Source: Bacteroidota bacterium (lineage in GTDB: Bacteria; Bacteroidota; Bacteroidia; Sphingobacteriales; Sphingobacteriaceae). From it: DNA of 64,000 nt. Under the pieces are notes generated by a model. That model searched no databases and was not told where the DNA came from. It was given only the letters and a program-made list of their open reading frames with translations. Both the position numbers and the translations under genes were made by a program. The stretch is taken from NCBI GenBank assembly GCA_018266915.1, contig JAFDZM010000070.1, forward strand, positions 1 to 64,000. Direction: 5' to 3'. This document shows, piece after piece, positions 1 to 9,044 of this stretch; the stretch's first letter is position 1, and every line of letters starts with the position of its first letter.

Positions 1-1
1 T

Positions 2-1066
2 ATAGCTTGTGATCCGCTGATGCAACACATCTTCACACTTTTTCTGATTATTTCATTTGAGCTAAAAAAGGGCGCTATACACGAAAATGATATCCCTGAT
101 TTATTTAGCTTGAGTTATCTTATTCGGAAAACTAACGAAACAAAATCGAACGTCGAATTAATCAAAGGCAAGTATTCTATTTTTAAAACTTATGCTTTTC
201 ATCCAGTAGCCAAGGAGATTTGGACCGAATTATTTAGAACGGGTACAACGGATAAAGATGAATTGAATCAACAATTATTTGATAGTAGCTATTTGGCCAG
301 CAATACTACACCTGCATGGCAACAACTATATTATTTTGAAAATTTAGAAGATGAACGTTTCATACACGTGCAAAATGCAGTTTATGAAGAATTAGTAGGC
401 AATAAATTTACCAATCCTTATTTTGTGATTCAAGCTGTGGGTATATTAATTTTTCTTAGTCAAGCGAAATTAAATAATCATTCAGTAGAACATCTTATTG
501 GCTTGGGAAAACTTAATCTTGACATACTTAAGAAGAAAGGCCATCTGAATCGCATGGAATTAAAAAAATTCCCTGGAGATCATAGTCATGGGTTGGGTTA
601 TGCAGCAAAGGGGGTATCAGCATACGACGATTTTCTAAAGTATTGTGCTGAGTTTGCAACGCAGGCTGAAAAAGACGAGTGGCCTAAACGAGCTAGAGTG
701 TTACTATCAGATTTAAAAAAGTCACCTAAAAGATTTTGCTCCAAAATTGATAATGACTCACCAAACGGAATGGCTTTTGTACAAATCCCCATCCTTACTT
801 ACATCGAACCAGAAACATTTGTAGAAGAAATCTTACTTATGCCAAATAGTGATAAAAGATTAATTTTAGATAGTTTGGAATCAAGATATAAATATGGATC
901 TATAACAGAATTAAGCTTGGAGGCAAAATGGTTGAAATCAATTATAACGAACTTGGAACAAAAGGCTGAATATCTAAAAGGTACTCTCGCAGGATATTTA
1001 ATTTTTTCAAAAATCATACCTTCTTTCAAAAGTCATTTATCCCGACTCCCTCAAAGTGAAATCTGA
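2..1066 (+). CDS. Hypothetical protein, C-terminal part (5' end outside window)
   Basis: The frame is open from the first bases of the window, so the ATG at 20 is probably internal and the gene starts upstream. About 355 residues are visible: mixed alpha-helical, a hydrophobic stretch near the start (FTLFLIISF), no signal peptide and no catalytic motif I can name. The general look (long helical C-terminal region) resembles the tails of large P-loop NTPases of accessory islands, but this is only an impression. Base composition is clearly more AT-rich than the genes after 1.4 kb, which suggests acquired DNA. Function not recognised. Confidence 0.6.
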   Translation: MACDPLMQHIFTLFLIISFELKKGAIHENDIPDLFSLSYLIRKTNETKSNVELIKGKYSIFKTYAFHPVAKEIWTELFRTGTTDKDELNQQLFDSSYLASNTTPAWQQLYYFENLEDERFIHVQNAVYEELVGNKFTNPYFVIQAVGILIFLSQAKLNNHSVEHLIGLGKLNLDILKKKGHLNRMELKKFPGDHSHGLGYAAKGVSAYDDFLKYCAEFATQAEKDEWPKRARVLLSDLKKSPKRFCSKIDNDSPNGMAFVQIPILTYIEPETFVEEILLMPNSDKRLILDSLESRYKYGSITELSLEAKWLKSIITNLEQKAEYLKGTLAGYLIFSKIIPSFKSHLSRLPQSEI

Positions 1067-1127
1067 AAGGTTCATCATAGGGGAATGGAATCCGGACACT
1101 GTTTAAAACGGCTTTAATACCACTATT

Positions 1128-1270
1128 CCATTAATCGATAGAATGGATCAATAAAATGAATGCAGATTTTACCCATTAATCGACACATATTCTCCATTCG
1201 TCGATTATGTTTTTGCAGGTGTTTTATTCGGGGTACTTTTGGGTACAGTGATTAAACTCCCATTAATCAT
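1128..1270. repeat. Four imperfect CCATTAATCGA direct repeats, possible island edge
   Basis: Copies of a motif near CCATTAATCGA lie at 1128-1140, 1173-1185, 1194-1206 (CCATTCGTCGATT) and 1260-1270 (CCATTAATCAT). Between the last two sits a doubled GGGTAC (1231-1246 region). The stretch 1067-1388 holds no gene. The repeats separate an AT-rich accessory gene from a core-like operon, so arm-type binding sites of a tyrosine recombinase are one possible reading; no integrase gene is visible here. Confidence 0.4.
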
Positions 1271-1290
1271 ATGTGATAAGGTTTAGGTTT

Positions 1291-1327
1291 AAAGCCCCAA
1301 GCTGCAAGAGCGCGGGGCTTTATTTTT
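1291..1327 (+). terminator. Intrinsic terminator
   Basis: An 8-bp stem AAAGCCCC/GGGGCTTT (1291-1298 with 1314-1321) is followed by a T-rich run on the plus strand, TATTTTTATA. The minus side has no T run, so it points rightward and would stop transcription coming from the left-end gene. Confidence 0.65.
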
Positions 1328-1388
1328 ATACAAGCATAAGCGTCTGAAATCAGAGGCTTCAGACAGCGTAAACGGGGCGATAATGTGA

Positions 1389-1766
1389 TTATTTTAATGA
1401 AGTACCATAAAATTTAAGCCCAAGAATACCCACCATGATCAATGTAATAAAAAACAACTCAAGCAACGAAAAACGCTGTTGAAAGAAAGCGATCTCGGCA
1501 ATTTTGATCATGATCAGTGTAGCAGCCGTCCATACGGCATATGCGGTAGCAGTTGGCAATTGCTTAATGGCAAGTGAAAAGAAGTAGATATTACATATAC
1601 CAAAAATGATATACCCCACTAATGGTAAAATGACGGGTAAACCACCACTCATTTTGTAAAAAGTGGCAAACTGCAAATTTTTGATCTCGTTTAATTTCAT
1701 GAATTTGACCGAGAAGGTCCATGCAGCCTCAAAAGCAGCAGCGATAACGATATATAACCAGGCCAA
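1389..1766 (-). CDS. SMR-family small multidrug/DMT-type transporter
   Basis: A 125-residue protein with four predicted membrane helices. The first helix carries the conserved acidic residue of the SMR family in the context AAAFEAAW (equivalent to EmrE Glu14). SMR proteins are proton-coupled exporters of cationic compounds, but members in sugar operons can move lipid-linked or other substrates. The only usable start is TTG at 1766, because the stop codon of the upstream gene lies just before it in the same frame and the next Met is after helix 1. It is the last gene of the minus-strand sugar operon, 9 bp behind the desaturase-like gene. Confidence 0.8.
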   Translation of the reverse strand: MAWLYIVIAAAFEAAWTFSVKFMKLNEIKNLQFATFYKMSGGLPVILPLVGYIIFGICNIYFFSLAIKQLPTATAYAVWTAATLIMIKIAEIAFFQQRFSLLELFFITLIMVGILGLKFYGTSLK

Positions 1767-1775
1767 TGTGTTGAA

Positions 1776-2762
1776 TTATTTGTCGTAAGATATATAATTT
1801 TCCTGAACCGGACTTAATTCCAGTGGCTCAGGCGGCAGATTATCAGAAGGTTTGTATTCGACTGTTTCGATAGCTGGGTTGAATTTCCGGAAAATCTTCC
1901 ATTTGCGGCTCAGCCAGTTAACCATCCTCGGCCGTAGATTATAATACCAATTGAACCAGCGATAACGCAATAGTTTCTGCTCGTCGAAACGTTTTACTGA
2001 AAAGGCATGTTGCAGAAAATAGTCTTTTGGATAGTCATAGTACAGACCCCAGTTCTCGCGGTTATCGCCCGGTTTGTGACCTGGATCATAGGCAGTTCCG
2101 AACAGATGGTCCCAAAGCGAGAACTTGGTTGAAAAGTTAGCATGAAATACTTCCCGGTAGTTTGCATGGTGCCAAAGATGCAGTTCAGGTGAGTTGAGGA
2201 AATATTTCAGTTTACCAAGCTTCACATTCACGTTTGCATGTATAAACATACCGAACATCGCATCTAATAAAGCTTTGATCGGTATCACCATCGGGTTGGC
2301 GCCCAGGATAACAATAGGGGCGAACTCAATGGTTTGATTGATGATAATCTCCAGGGCATGTGAACGCGATCCCGCCAGGAAATCAACTTCTTTGCCTGAA
2401 TGGTGTGCTTCATGGGTTCTCCATAATGTCTTATTCGCATGTTGTAACCGGTGGAACAGGTAGATATACAGGTCATGCGTTACCAGGAAAAATAGGACCT
2501 GCTCTGTTATCGACCAGTTTTTGATAAACTGAAAACCCGACCAATCGAAATGATGCTGCAAGGGAGCGATAATATAATCGAATATCAGGATCTTTAGGAA
2601 GTAGCTTTGGATAATGGTGTACCATACCAAATCCACCCAAAAGCCTTCCCGGAAGAAAGGTAATCCCTTTCTATACGGAGATATCCGCTCCCAGGCGATG
2701 ATGAATATCACCCAGCAGATCAGTATGGTGGTTGTTATGACTAATAATTTCGATTGATCCAT
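1776..2762 (-). CDS. Sterol desaturase / fatty acid hydroxylase superfamily protein
   Basis: An integral membrane di-iron enzyme of about 328 residues. Histidine boxes are visible: a first box around HDLYIYLFHRLQH, then THEAHH, and a late LHLWHHANY. These are the diagnostic iron ligands of the family, which hydroxylates or desaturates lipid or small hydrophobic substrates with oxygen. Several hydrophobic helices occupy the N-terminal third. It sits 7 bp behind the KdsC-NeuB fusion in the same operon, so it may modify the lipid or sugar product, but the substrate cannot be read from sequence. A second, distinct member of the family lies at 49008-49916. Confidence 0.82.
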   Translation of the reverse strand: MDQSKLLVITTTILICWVIFIIAWERISPYRKGLPFFREGFWVDLVWYTIIQSYFLKILIFDYIIAPLQHHFDWSGFQFIKNWSITEQVLFFLVTHDLYIYLFHRLQHANKTLWRTHEAHHSGKEVDFLAGSRSHALEIIINQTIEFAPIVILGANPMVIPIKALLDAMFGMFIHANVNVKLGKLKYFLNSPELHLWHHANYREVFHANFSTKFSLWDHLFGTAYDPGHKPGDNRENWGLYYDYPKDYFLQHAFSVKRFDEQKLLRYRWFNWYYNLRPRMVNWLSRKWKIFRKFNPAIETVEYKPSDNLPPEPLELSPVQENYISYDK

Positions 2763-2769
2763 TAGTTAG

Positions 2770-4242
2770 TTATTGCCCTTGTTTGTACTCGTCACTAATA
2801 TAAACACGTAGCCTCTTCATTGGGCCTAGTTCTGATTCGTATACTTTTTTAATACCATCGCCGGCAGCTGTTTCCACATCCCTGATGTCGCGTACCAGGC
2901 GCTGAAAGCCCTGGGGCTCAACTGAGGCAGCATGGTCTGATCCCCACATAGCACGATCAAGCGTAAAATGTCTTTCTACAAAAGTAGCACCTAAAGTAAC
3001 AGCAGCAACCGTTGTTGCCAAACCTGTTTCGTGACCTGAATAACCTATCGGCACGCCCGGATATGTTTTAGCTAGGGTTTGTATCATTTTCAGGTTCAGC
3101 TCTTCCGGTTTACATGGATACGCTGAGGTTGAGTGCGCGATGAAAAGCGGGTAATCCTCATCAAATTCTTTTACCAGTTTTACAGCTTCTTCAATCTCAC
3201 GCATGTTCGACATACCGGTAGACAGCATCAGCGGTTTGCCTGTAAACAGGATGCGTTTGATCAGCGGAAAATCTGTTAAAGATGCAGAGGCCAGTTTATA
3301 GATCGGCGTATCAAATTGTTCCATAAAGTCAACGGCTTCCACGTCCCAGGTAGATACAAACCAGTCGATCCCCAATTCACGGCAATATTGGTCGATAGCA
3401 GCATATTCTTCCACGCCAAATTCGGTTTTGCGTTTATAGTCGATGTATGACATGCGGCCCCAGGGGGTATCGCGCATTATTTCCCATTGATCTTTCGGCA
3501 CGCAGATCTCAGGTGTACGTTTCTGAAATTTTACAGCGTTTACTTTAGCGGCTACAGCTTCGTCAATCAGTTTCTTAGCTATCTCCAGTGAACCATTATG
3601 GTTGATGCCAATCTCCGCAATAACATAGCAAGGTTCTCCGGGGCCAATACGCTGACCGCTACTTAACTTGTAAGTTTTGCCCACCATTTGTGGTTGCTGG
3701 CTAACTTCGGTATGGCTTTCATTAATGGTGATCTGCGGCTCGGTTGCTTCCAATCTTGTACGGGCATCGATCAACATTTCAGCTAATTCCCTGAACGCAC
3801 CTTCACCACCTTTGGCGGAACATATATAATCAACCTTTTCTTTTACAAAAGGCAATGCATCTGAAGGTGCTGCTGTAAAGCCTACCAGTTCCATAATACC
3901 CAGATCATTGCTGTCATCGCCGATATAGGCAATTTCAGATGCTTGTAATCCACGGCGCTCCATTATTTCTTTTAGCACGGCTGGTTTATCTTTTGAACCC
4001 AAGTGCAGCTCGGTGATCTTTAATTTCTCTGCTCTTTTTACAACTGAAGGAGATAATTCGCCCGTAATAATTCCGGTATCTATATTGGCCAGGTTGCGCA
4101 TGCGTTCAACAGCCATTCCGTCGCGGATGCTAAATTTCTTCAATACTTCGCCTGATTCGCCATAGTAAACTCCGGCATCAGTCAGTACTCCGTCGCAATC
4201 TGTCAGCAATAATTTAATGCTTAATGTTTTTTGTGATGTCAT
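2770..4242 (-). CDS. KdsC-type HAD phosphatase fused to NeuB-type sialic acid synthase
   Basis: Two enzymes in one chain. Residues about 10-165 are a KdsC-like HAD phosphatase: TDCDGVLTD (motif I), IITGE (motif II), Lys in GSKDKPAV (motif III) and IGDDSNDL (motif IV). After a Glu/Gln-rich linker, residues about 190-490 are a NeuB/PseI/LegI-type TIM barrel that condenses PEP with an amino sugar (AEIGINHNG, VKFQKR, STWD, KLASASL, STGMSN, IGYSGHE, ERHFTLDR). The C-terminal SAF (antifreeze-like) domain normal in NeuB proteins is missing. Together the domains would make an ulosonic acid 9-phosphate and dephosphorylate it. I choose ATG at 4242; an in-frame TTG at 4251 is possible. Confidence 0.88.
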   Translation of the reverse strand: MTSQKTLSIKLLLTDCDGVLTDAGVYYGESGEVLKKFSIRDGMAVERMRNLANIDTGIITGELSPSVVKRAEKLKITELHLGSKDKPAVLKEIMERRGLQASEIAYIGDDSNDLGIMELVGFTAAPSDALPFVKEKVDYICSAKGGEGAFRELAEMLIDARTRLEATEPQITINESHTEVSQQPQMVGKTYKLSSGQRIGPGEPCYVIAEIGINHNGSLEIAKKLIDEAVAAKVNAVKFQKRTPEICVPKDQWEIMRDTPWGRMSYIDYKRKTEFGVEEYAAIDQYCRELGIDWFVSTWDVEAVDFMEQFDTPIYKLASASLTDFPLIKRILFTGKPLMLSTGMSNMREIEEAVKLVKEFDEDYPLFIAHSTSAYPCKPEELNLKMIQTLAKTYPGVPIGYSGHETGLATTVAAVTLGATFVERHFTLDRAMWGSDHAASVEPQGFQRLVRDIRDVETAAGDGIKKVYESELGPMKRLRVYISDEYKQGQ

Positions 4243-4268
4243 GGCTCTCAAATATTAGGGGTTATCTT

Positions 4269-5072
4269 TTAAATTGCCGTCCAGCCGCCATCCACTACCA
4301 GGTTGGCGCCGGTCATATAAGCTGATGCATCGCTGGCAAGGAATATTAATGCACCCTGGTAGTCAGATGCGCTTGCCATACGGCCCAGTAATGTTTTAGC
4401 TGAATAATTCTGTACAAAAAAATCGTCCTGGTTATTTTCAACCCCTCCGGGTGAAAGGGTATTTACCCGCACACCTTTATTACCCCAGTATGCTGCCAAA
4501 AACCGGGTAAAATTGATTACCGCGCCTTTGGTTACCGGGTATACTGCTGATTTAAAGAAAGTTTGATTGCCTTCTTTATCACGATAGATGCTTTGATCGG
4601 GCCCAACCATACCATAAGTCGATGCCAGGTTGATGATGCTTCCGCTGCCATTTTCGGCCATCACTGTTCCGAAAACCTGTGATGCGAGGAATACGCCCGT
4701 CACATTCACATCCAGCGATTTGCGGAACGAGTTCAGAGGATAATTTTCAAATGCCGATTGTTCTTTGGCCAATCCCGGATTCTCGAACATATCATTGATG
4801 GCGGCATTATTTACCAAAACGTCAATTGAACCGTAGCGTGCTATGATCTTATCGCGGGCTTCTTTCAGCGAGTTCTCATCTGTTACATCAACCCTAAGCC
4901 CGAGATGCTGTTCGCCTGATTTGGATGCAAATGCCTGGCATGCCGCTTCATCTATATCAGCAACCACCACATTGGCTCCCGCAGATGCCAGTGCCTCGCA
5001 GTGCTTTTTGCCAATAAGGCCTACTGCACCGGTAACAATTGCTGTTTTATTTCTTAACGAAAACAGGTCCAT
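4269..5072 (-). CDS. Short-chain dehydrogenase/reductase, sugar-cluster type
   Basis: A classical SDR of 267 residues: nucleotide-binding TGAVGLIG near the N-terminus, DVTDE, NNAA, the catalytic Ser in NLASTYG and the YPVTK Tyr/Lys pair, ending in GGWTAI. Proteins of this type accompany NeuB-like genes in flagellar or surface glycan loci (PtmA-like), oxidising or reducing a sugar intermediate; that role is inferred here. ATG at 5072 follows the aminotransferase stop by 4 bp; an in-frame TTG at 5075 is less likely. The next gene downstream is the KdsC-NeuB fusion. Confidence 0.85.
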   Translation of the reverse strand: MDLFSLRNKTAIVTGAVGLIGKKHCEALASAGANVVVADIDEAACQAFASKSGEQHLGLRVDVTDENSLKEARDKIIARYGSIDVLVNNAAINDMFENPGLAKEQSAFENYPLNSFRKSLDVNVTGVFLASQVFGTVMAENGSGSIINLASTYGMVGPDQSIYRDKEGNQTFFKSAVYPVTKGAVINFTRFLAAYWGNKGVRVNTLSPGGVENNQDDFFVQNYSAKTLLGRMASASDYQGALIFLASDASAYMTGANLVVDGGWTAI

Positions 5073-5076
5073 CAAT

Positions 5077-6414
5077 TCAGGCTGTTTTTGGTTTGATATT
5101 ATAGTTATTTACCTTTCGGAATACGGCTTCCAACACTTCACCTTTCAGATATTGCTTCACATTTCCACTGGTTATAGCCTCTTTCATGATCGGCATTACA
5201 TCACGATAAGCCGAAAGGGTGTAGGCGATATCTTCATCCGTATGGCTAAAGCACATATTATGGAAGCCTCCCCATAGTACACCGCGCTTTATCATTTCCT
5301 GTTGCATCAGGGCTTTTACTTCGAGCCCGTTGCCGGCTTCAGGAGTAAAGGTTACCATCGAGCGGCAGTTATAGCCAATACAACGGGTGTAAATGTCCAT
5401 GCCGGTTTCAATAGCGATCTGGTTGTATCCATCTTTCAGCAAAGCGCCTTTTTCATCTAAGTACTTAGGAACATTTTTATCGCGAAGCTCATTTATAGTA
5501 GCTATAGTTGCTGCCAGTGACAAAGCCTCACCGCCAAAAGTCGTATAGCTGAACACCTGTGAGTTAAATAGCTCCATCACATCAGCGCGACCGGTAAGGA
5601 AGGCTATCGGCATACCGTTGGCACAAGCTTTTGAATAAACAGCCAGGTCAGGTTTTACATCGAAATATTCTTGTGCACCACCTATGGCAATACGGAAACC
5701 GGTCCACATTTCATCAAATATTAAAAGTGTTCCGTTTGCTTTGCATGCTTCAGCCAATTCTTTCAGGAACCCGGATTTAGGGGCTTCAAAAATGAATGGT
5801 TCTAAAATCAATGCAGCCACTGTATCATCAAGTGAGGCTTTGATCGACTCAATATCGTTATACTCGAAAGTATAAGTCATGTTTTGGATAGCCTCCGGAA
5901 TACCTGCATTGCGGCTTGTGATACCGATATACCAATCGTGCCAGCCGTGGTAACCGCAGCAAAATACTTTCTCGCGACCGGTAAATGCGCGTGCTACACG
6001 GATAGCTGCCGAACAAACATCAGCGCCTGTTTTTGATATTTTTACAGCCTCAGCATTAGGAATAACCTGTTGAAGCAATTCCGATACCTCTACTTCAAGC
6101 GGATGCATCATTGAAAAAGTAATGCCGTCTTCCAGTTGTCTTTTGATCGCTTCATCTACTGCCGGATAAGCATAACCCAATGAAATAGGGCCGATGGCAG
6201 CGTTGAAGTCGATGAATTCGTTGCCATCCACATCCCAAACGTGAGAGCCTTTACCACGTTGAATATACTTTGGCGCAACGCCTTTGGTATACTGTCCCGG
6301 GCCCTTCGCTAAAGTTTGGGTAACAGGTTTCTGCACTTTCAGCGCTCTCTCATACAATTCATCCGATTTGGTGATTACCGGATAATCCTCATTAAACTTT
6401 ACTGTGTTTGGCAT
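5077..6414 (-). CDS. Class III PLP aminotransferase, glutamate-1-semialdehyde aminomutase-like
   Basis: A 445-residue fold-type I PLP enzyme of the class III group. Visible signatures are SKTGADVCSAAIRVARA and GYHGWHDW (cofactor pocket), FDEMWTGFR (PLP-binding Asp) and the Schiff-base Lys in YSKACANG. The nearest well-known relatives are glutamate-1-semialdehyde aminomutases, but the operon context (NeuB, SpsF, SDR, transketolase) argues for transamination of a sugar aldehyde or ketone rather than haem synthesis. It is packed between the transketolase C-half and the SDR with 4-14 bp gaps, so co-expression is nearly certain. Confidence 0.85.
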   Translation of the reverse strand: MPNTVKFNEDYPVITKSDELYERALKVQKPVTQTLAKGPGQYTKGVAPKYIQRGKGSHVWDVDGNEFIDFNAAIGPISLGYAYPAVDEAIKRQLEDGITFSMMHPLEVEVSELLQQVIPNAEAVKISKTGADVCSAAIRVARAFTGREKVFCCGYHGWHDWYIGITSRNAGIPEAIQNMTYTFEYNDIESIKASLDDTVAALILEPFIFEAPKSGFLKELAEACKANGTLLIFDEMWTGFRIAIGGAQEYFDVKPDLAVYSKACANGMPIAFLTGRADVMELFNSQVFSYTTFGGEALSLAATIATINELRDKNVPKYLDEKGALLKDGYNQIAIETGMDIYTRCIGYNCRSMVTFTPEAGNGLEVKALMQQEMIKRGVLWGGFHNMCFSHTDEDIAYTLSAYRDVMPIMKEAITSGNVKQYLKGEVLEAVFRKVNNYNIKPKTA

Positions 6415-6428
6415 ATTGTTATCTTTTA

Positions 6429-7364
6429 TTATTCTGAAAACTGCGGTACGGCAATGTTTTGTTGAACCGCGTTGGTTGTATATCCTAATATTTTCTCCGC
6501 GATTTGTTTGCCGGTAAAGCCCTCATGCTGCAATACATTCGGCAGCAGTGACGGCTTGAACCATTTCTCATTTAACGCAAATGGCAGCACCTTCGCTGTA
6601 GTTTGATGCTTCAATAGGGTTTCGGCAACTATGGTATACAAACCGCCTGTCAGGAAATGGTCTTCTACTGTCACAATTAGATTGCTCTTGGCTGCTTTCA
6701 AGATTGCATGTTCGTCAATAGGTTTTAAACTGCGCATATTGATCAGACCGACTGACAAACCTTCGTTCTTCAATATTTCTACAGCGGCTAAAGTCTGAGC
6801 GAAAAGCAGGCCGTAAGTTAATATGGTTACGTCTGCTCCTTCAGCTATTATTTCGGCTTTGCCTAACTCAAACGGAGCGTGTTCATAACCCGATTTTTGG
6901 GTATTGATGCGCACATAGGCGGGAGCAGGGTAATTCCAGATTTCAGGCAACATTTTTAGCAGATCATCTTCGTCAGCCGGTGCAAAAACGGTCATGTTCG
7001 GGATACCACGCATCAGGGCGATATCTTCAATTGCCTGGTGAGTTGGTCCGTTGCCATCAGATAAAAATCCCGGTATGAAACTGCTTAATTTGATTGGCAG
7101 ATTAGGGATACCCGCATCTGTTCTTACAAACTCAAACGCACGCATGGTAAGGAACGACGCAAGAGCATGTACTACCGGTATACGTCCACGCAAGGCTAAA
7201 CCTGCAGCAGCGCCGATCATGGTTTGCTCGGTGATACCGGTGTCTATAAAACGGCTGCCTAAATGGGCATGTATATTCCGTACGAGGGCGCGGTTTTCGG
7301 CTGTCATCACAATGAAGCGCTCGTCTGCTGTTGCTTGCCTGGTTAAAAGTTCTTCGTAGGTCAT
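6429..7364 (-). CDS. Transketolase-like C-terminal subunit (Pyr and C-terminal domains)
   Basis: A 311-residue protein equal to the second half of transketolase/DXS-type enzymes. It carries the catalytic Glu motif DTGITEQTMIGAAAGLA, a typical pyrimidine-binding domain up to about residue 180, and a C-terminal transketolase domain (VEDHFLTGGL). The start codon overlaps the end region of the N-half gene with a 1-bp gap, so the two halves form one split enzyme. Such split transketolases transfer two-carbon ketol units using thiamine diphosphate. Its presence among ulosonic acid genes suggests that the sugar skeleton itself is remodelled. Confidence 0.88.
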   Translation of the reverse strand: MTYEELLTRQATADERFIVMTAENRALVRNIHAHLGSRFIDTGITEQTMIGAAAGLALRGRIPVVHALASFLTMRAFEFVRTDAGIPNLPIKLSSFIPGFLSDGNGPTHQAIEDIALMRGIPNMTVFAPADEDDLLKMLPEIWNYPAPAYVRINTQKSGYEHAPFELGKAEIIAEGADVTILTYGLLFAQTLAAVEILKNEGLSVGLINMRSLKPIDEHAILKAAKSNLIVTVEDHFLTGGLYTIVAETLLKHQTTAKVLPFALNEKWFKPSLLPNVLQHEGFTGKQIAEKILGYTTNAVQQNIAVPQFSE

Positions 7365-7365
7365 A

Positions 7366-8232
7366 TTATCGTACTACTAAAGTTTCTGATGTTAATTGTG
7401 ATAAATGTTCTCCGTGTAATTCTTTTAAAAGGCCTTCGATTTCAGGTGCTGTGAAATTACAGAACCATCTGTCAGCCCGGCGCTCAATACTTGGCAAACC
7501 CTTACCGCGAACGGTATCAGCAATTACCACATTAAGTTTACCAGCTTCAAAAGGGTAGGCTGAAAATGCATTGTGCAAGGCATCAAAATCATGCCCGTCA
7601 ATTCGTTTTACCGCAGCACCAAAGGCAGTGAATTTATCGTGCAATGGTTCAAGCGGGATCAGTTCCTCAGTCGGCATATTTGCCTGGAACTGGTTGCGGT
7701 CTACCACAAAAATCAGGTTATCCAGTTTATAAGCATTCGCTACTAAAACTGCTTCCCAGCAGGTGCCTTCGTTTAGCTCACCATCGCCCAATATACATAC
7801 CACGCGATTTTTACCACCGCGTATTTTTATATCCATCGCAACACCGATAGCTACTGAAGGCAGGTGGCCTAAAGAACCGGAGTGAAATTCGATGCCTGGG
7901 ATCTTGGTGTTCGGGTGCCAGTAAATATTGTCATCGATAGATAAATGATTTTTCAGGCGGTCTTTTTCCATCAGGCCCAGTTCCACAAATGTTCCGTATA
8001 ATGCTGGCACATCATGGCCTTTTGATAGGAAAAGATAGTCGCGGTCAGGATCATCGAGGTTATGTTTTCCGATATTCAGCCATTCAGAATACAGGTATAA
8101 GATTAGGTCGGCAGCCGAAAGCGAGGCGCCAACAAAGCAACCACCGTCCGTAGCCATCCTTACAATATGCTCACGTACTTTCAGCGCTGTTTGCTGCAGC
8201 TTTTGCTTATCTATAATAGATCGGGTACTCAT
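7366..8232 (-). CDS. Transketolase-like N-terminal subunit (TPP-binding domain)
   Basis: A 288-residue protein matching the first half of transketolase. It contains the thiamine-diphosphate/Mg motif beginning GDGELNEGTCWEA and ending with VVDRNQ, plus FLSKGHDVPALYG and HSGSLGH, all typical of the PP domain. It lies 2 bp behind the cytidylyltransferase gene and directly in front of the Pyr-domain subunit. Length and gene order match two-gene transketolases seen in secondary or surface-sugar loci rather than the single-chain housekeeping enzyme. Confidence 0.88.
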   Translation of the reverse strand: MSTRSIIDKQKLQQTALKVREHIVRMATDGGCFVGASLSAADLILYLYSEWLNIGKHNLDDPDRDYLFLSKGHDVPALYGTFVELGLMEKDRLKNHLSIDDNIYWHPNTKIPGIEFHSGSLGHLPSVAIGVAMDIKIRGGKNRVVCILGDGELNEGTCWEAVLVANAYKLDNLIFVVDRNQFQANMPTEELIPLEPLHDKFTAFGAAVKRIDGHDFDALHNAFSAYPFEAGKLNVVIADTVRGKGLPSIERRADRWFCNFTAPEIEGLLKELHGEHLSQLTSETLVVR

Positions 8233-8234
8233 GT

Positions 8235-9044
8235 TTAATTGGTTAATGTTTTAGTTTGACCAGGGGTGATGGTTTTCAACTCATCCAGGTGGTTGCGGTA
8301 CCAGTTTACTCCGGAATATTTAGCGTTGATCTGATAAATGTCGGGTCTTTTTTCGAGAAGCTCCAAAATATCTTCGCAGGAAAAATCGGATTTTATAGTG
8401 TATAATTCCTCGAAAATCGTCTTTATGAACTCATAATCAGCCGGATAGTCTATCGTAAAACGATGTGTCATAGAGTAGTCATTTCCCGTATCATAAATTA
8501 CGTTACCAATTCTGAATTTTTCCGGGTTTTCCCAGATGTATGGTGTAGTATGTTCCAATTCGAGCTGACGAGTGGCTTCTTCCCATGTTTTTTCGATGCA
8601 GGCCATGGTCATGATCTCCACATCGTTGCCATCGGGGAAAGTAGCCGGGTGAAGGTTACTTACAAAGTCATATTGATCTGGATTCTCGAAATAAAAATCC
8701 AACACCTGGTCTATGATTTTTGGATCAATAAGCGGGCAGTCGGAGGGGATTTTTAATACGATATCAGCCTTGTATAATTTAGCCACCTGGTAATGCCTGT
8801 CGAGCAGGTTATTCAGGCTGCCGCGAAAACAGGGGACGCCGATTTTTGATGCTTCCTTCTCGATAATATCGTCTCCAGGCTCTTCTGAAGTAGCGATGAC
8901 TATTTGGGCCTCATGACGAATCATTTTCAACCGCTCGGTCATCCTATAAAGTAAACTCTCGCCTAAAATGGGCAGCATTACCTTGCCGGGTAAACGACTC
9001 GACGACATCCTGGCCTGTACCACTATTACTATCCTATCAGGCAT
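8235..9044 (-). CDS. SpsF-like cytidylyltransferase
   Basis: A 269-residue nucleotidyltransferase. The N-terminus VVQARMSSSRLPGK is the CTP-binding signature of SpsF/NeuA/KdsB-like enzymes, followed by IPSDCPLIDP, the metal-binding region. It would activate the ulosonic acid made by the NeuB domain as a CMP-sugar. The first 8 bp overlap the end of the upstream glycosyltransferase-like gene, and the next gene follows after 2 bp. The family is clear; the exact sugar is unknown. Confidence 0.85.
   Translation of the reverse strand: MPDRIVIVVQARMSSSRLPGKVMLPILGESLLYRMTERLKMIRHEAQIVIATSEEPGDDIIEKEASKIGVPCFRGSLNNLLDRHYQVAKLYKADIVLKIPSDCPLIDPKIIDQVLDFYFENPDQYDFVSNLHPATFPDGNDVEIMTMACIEKTWEEATRQLELEHTTPYIWENPEKFRIGNVIYDTGNDYSMTHRFTIDYPADYEFIKTIFEELYTIKSDFSCEDILELLEKRPDIYQINAKYSGVNWYRNHLDELKTITPGQTKTLTN

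Noticed and set aside
5077..6414. Assignment of the class III aminotransferase as HemL
   Set aside because: Fold matches, but the sugar-operon context and lack of haem genes nearby argue against a glutamate-1-semialdehyde aminomutase role.
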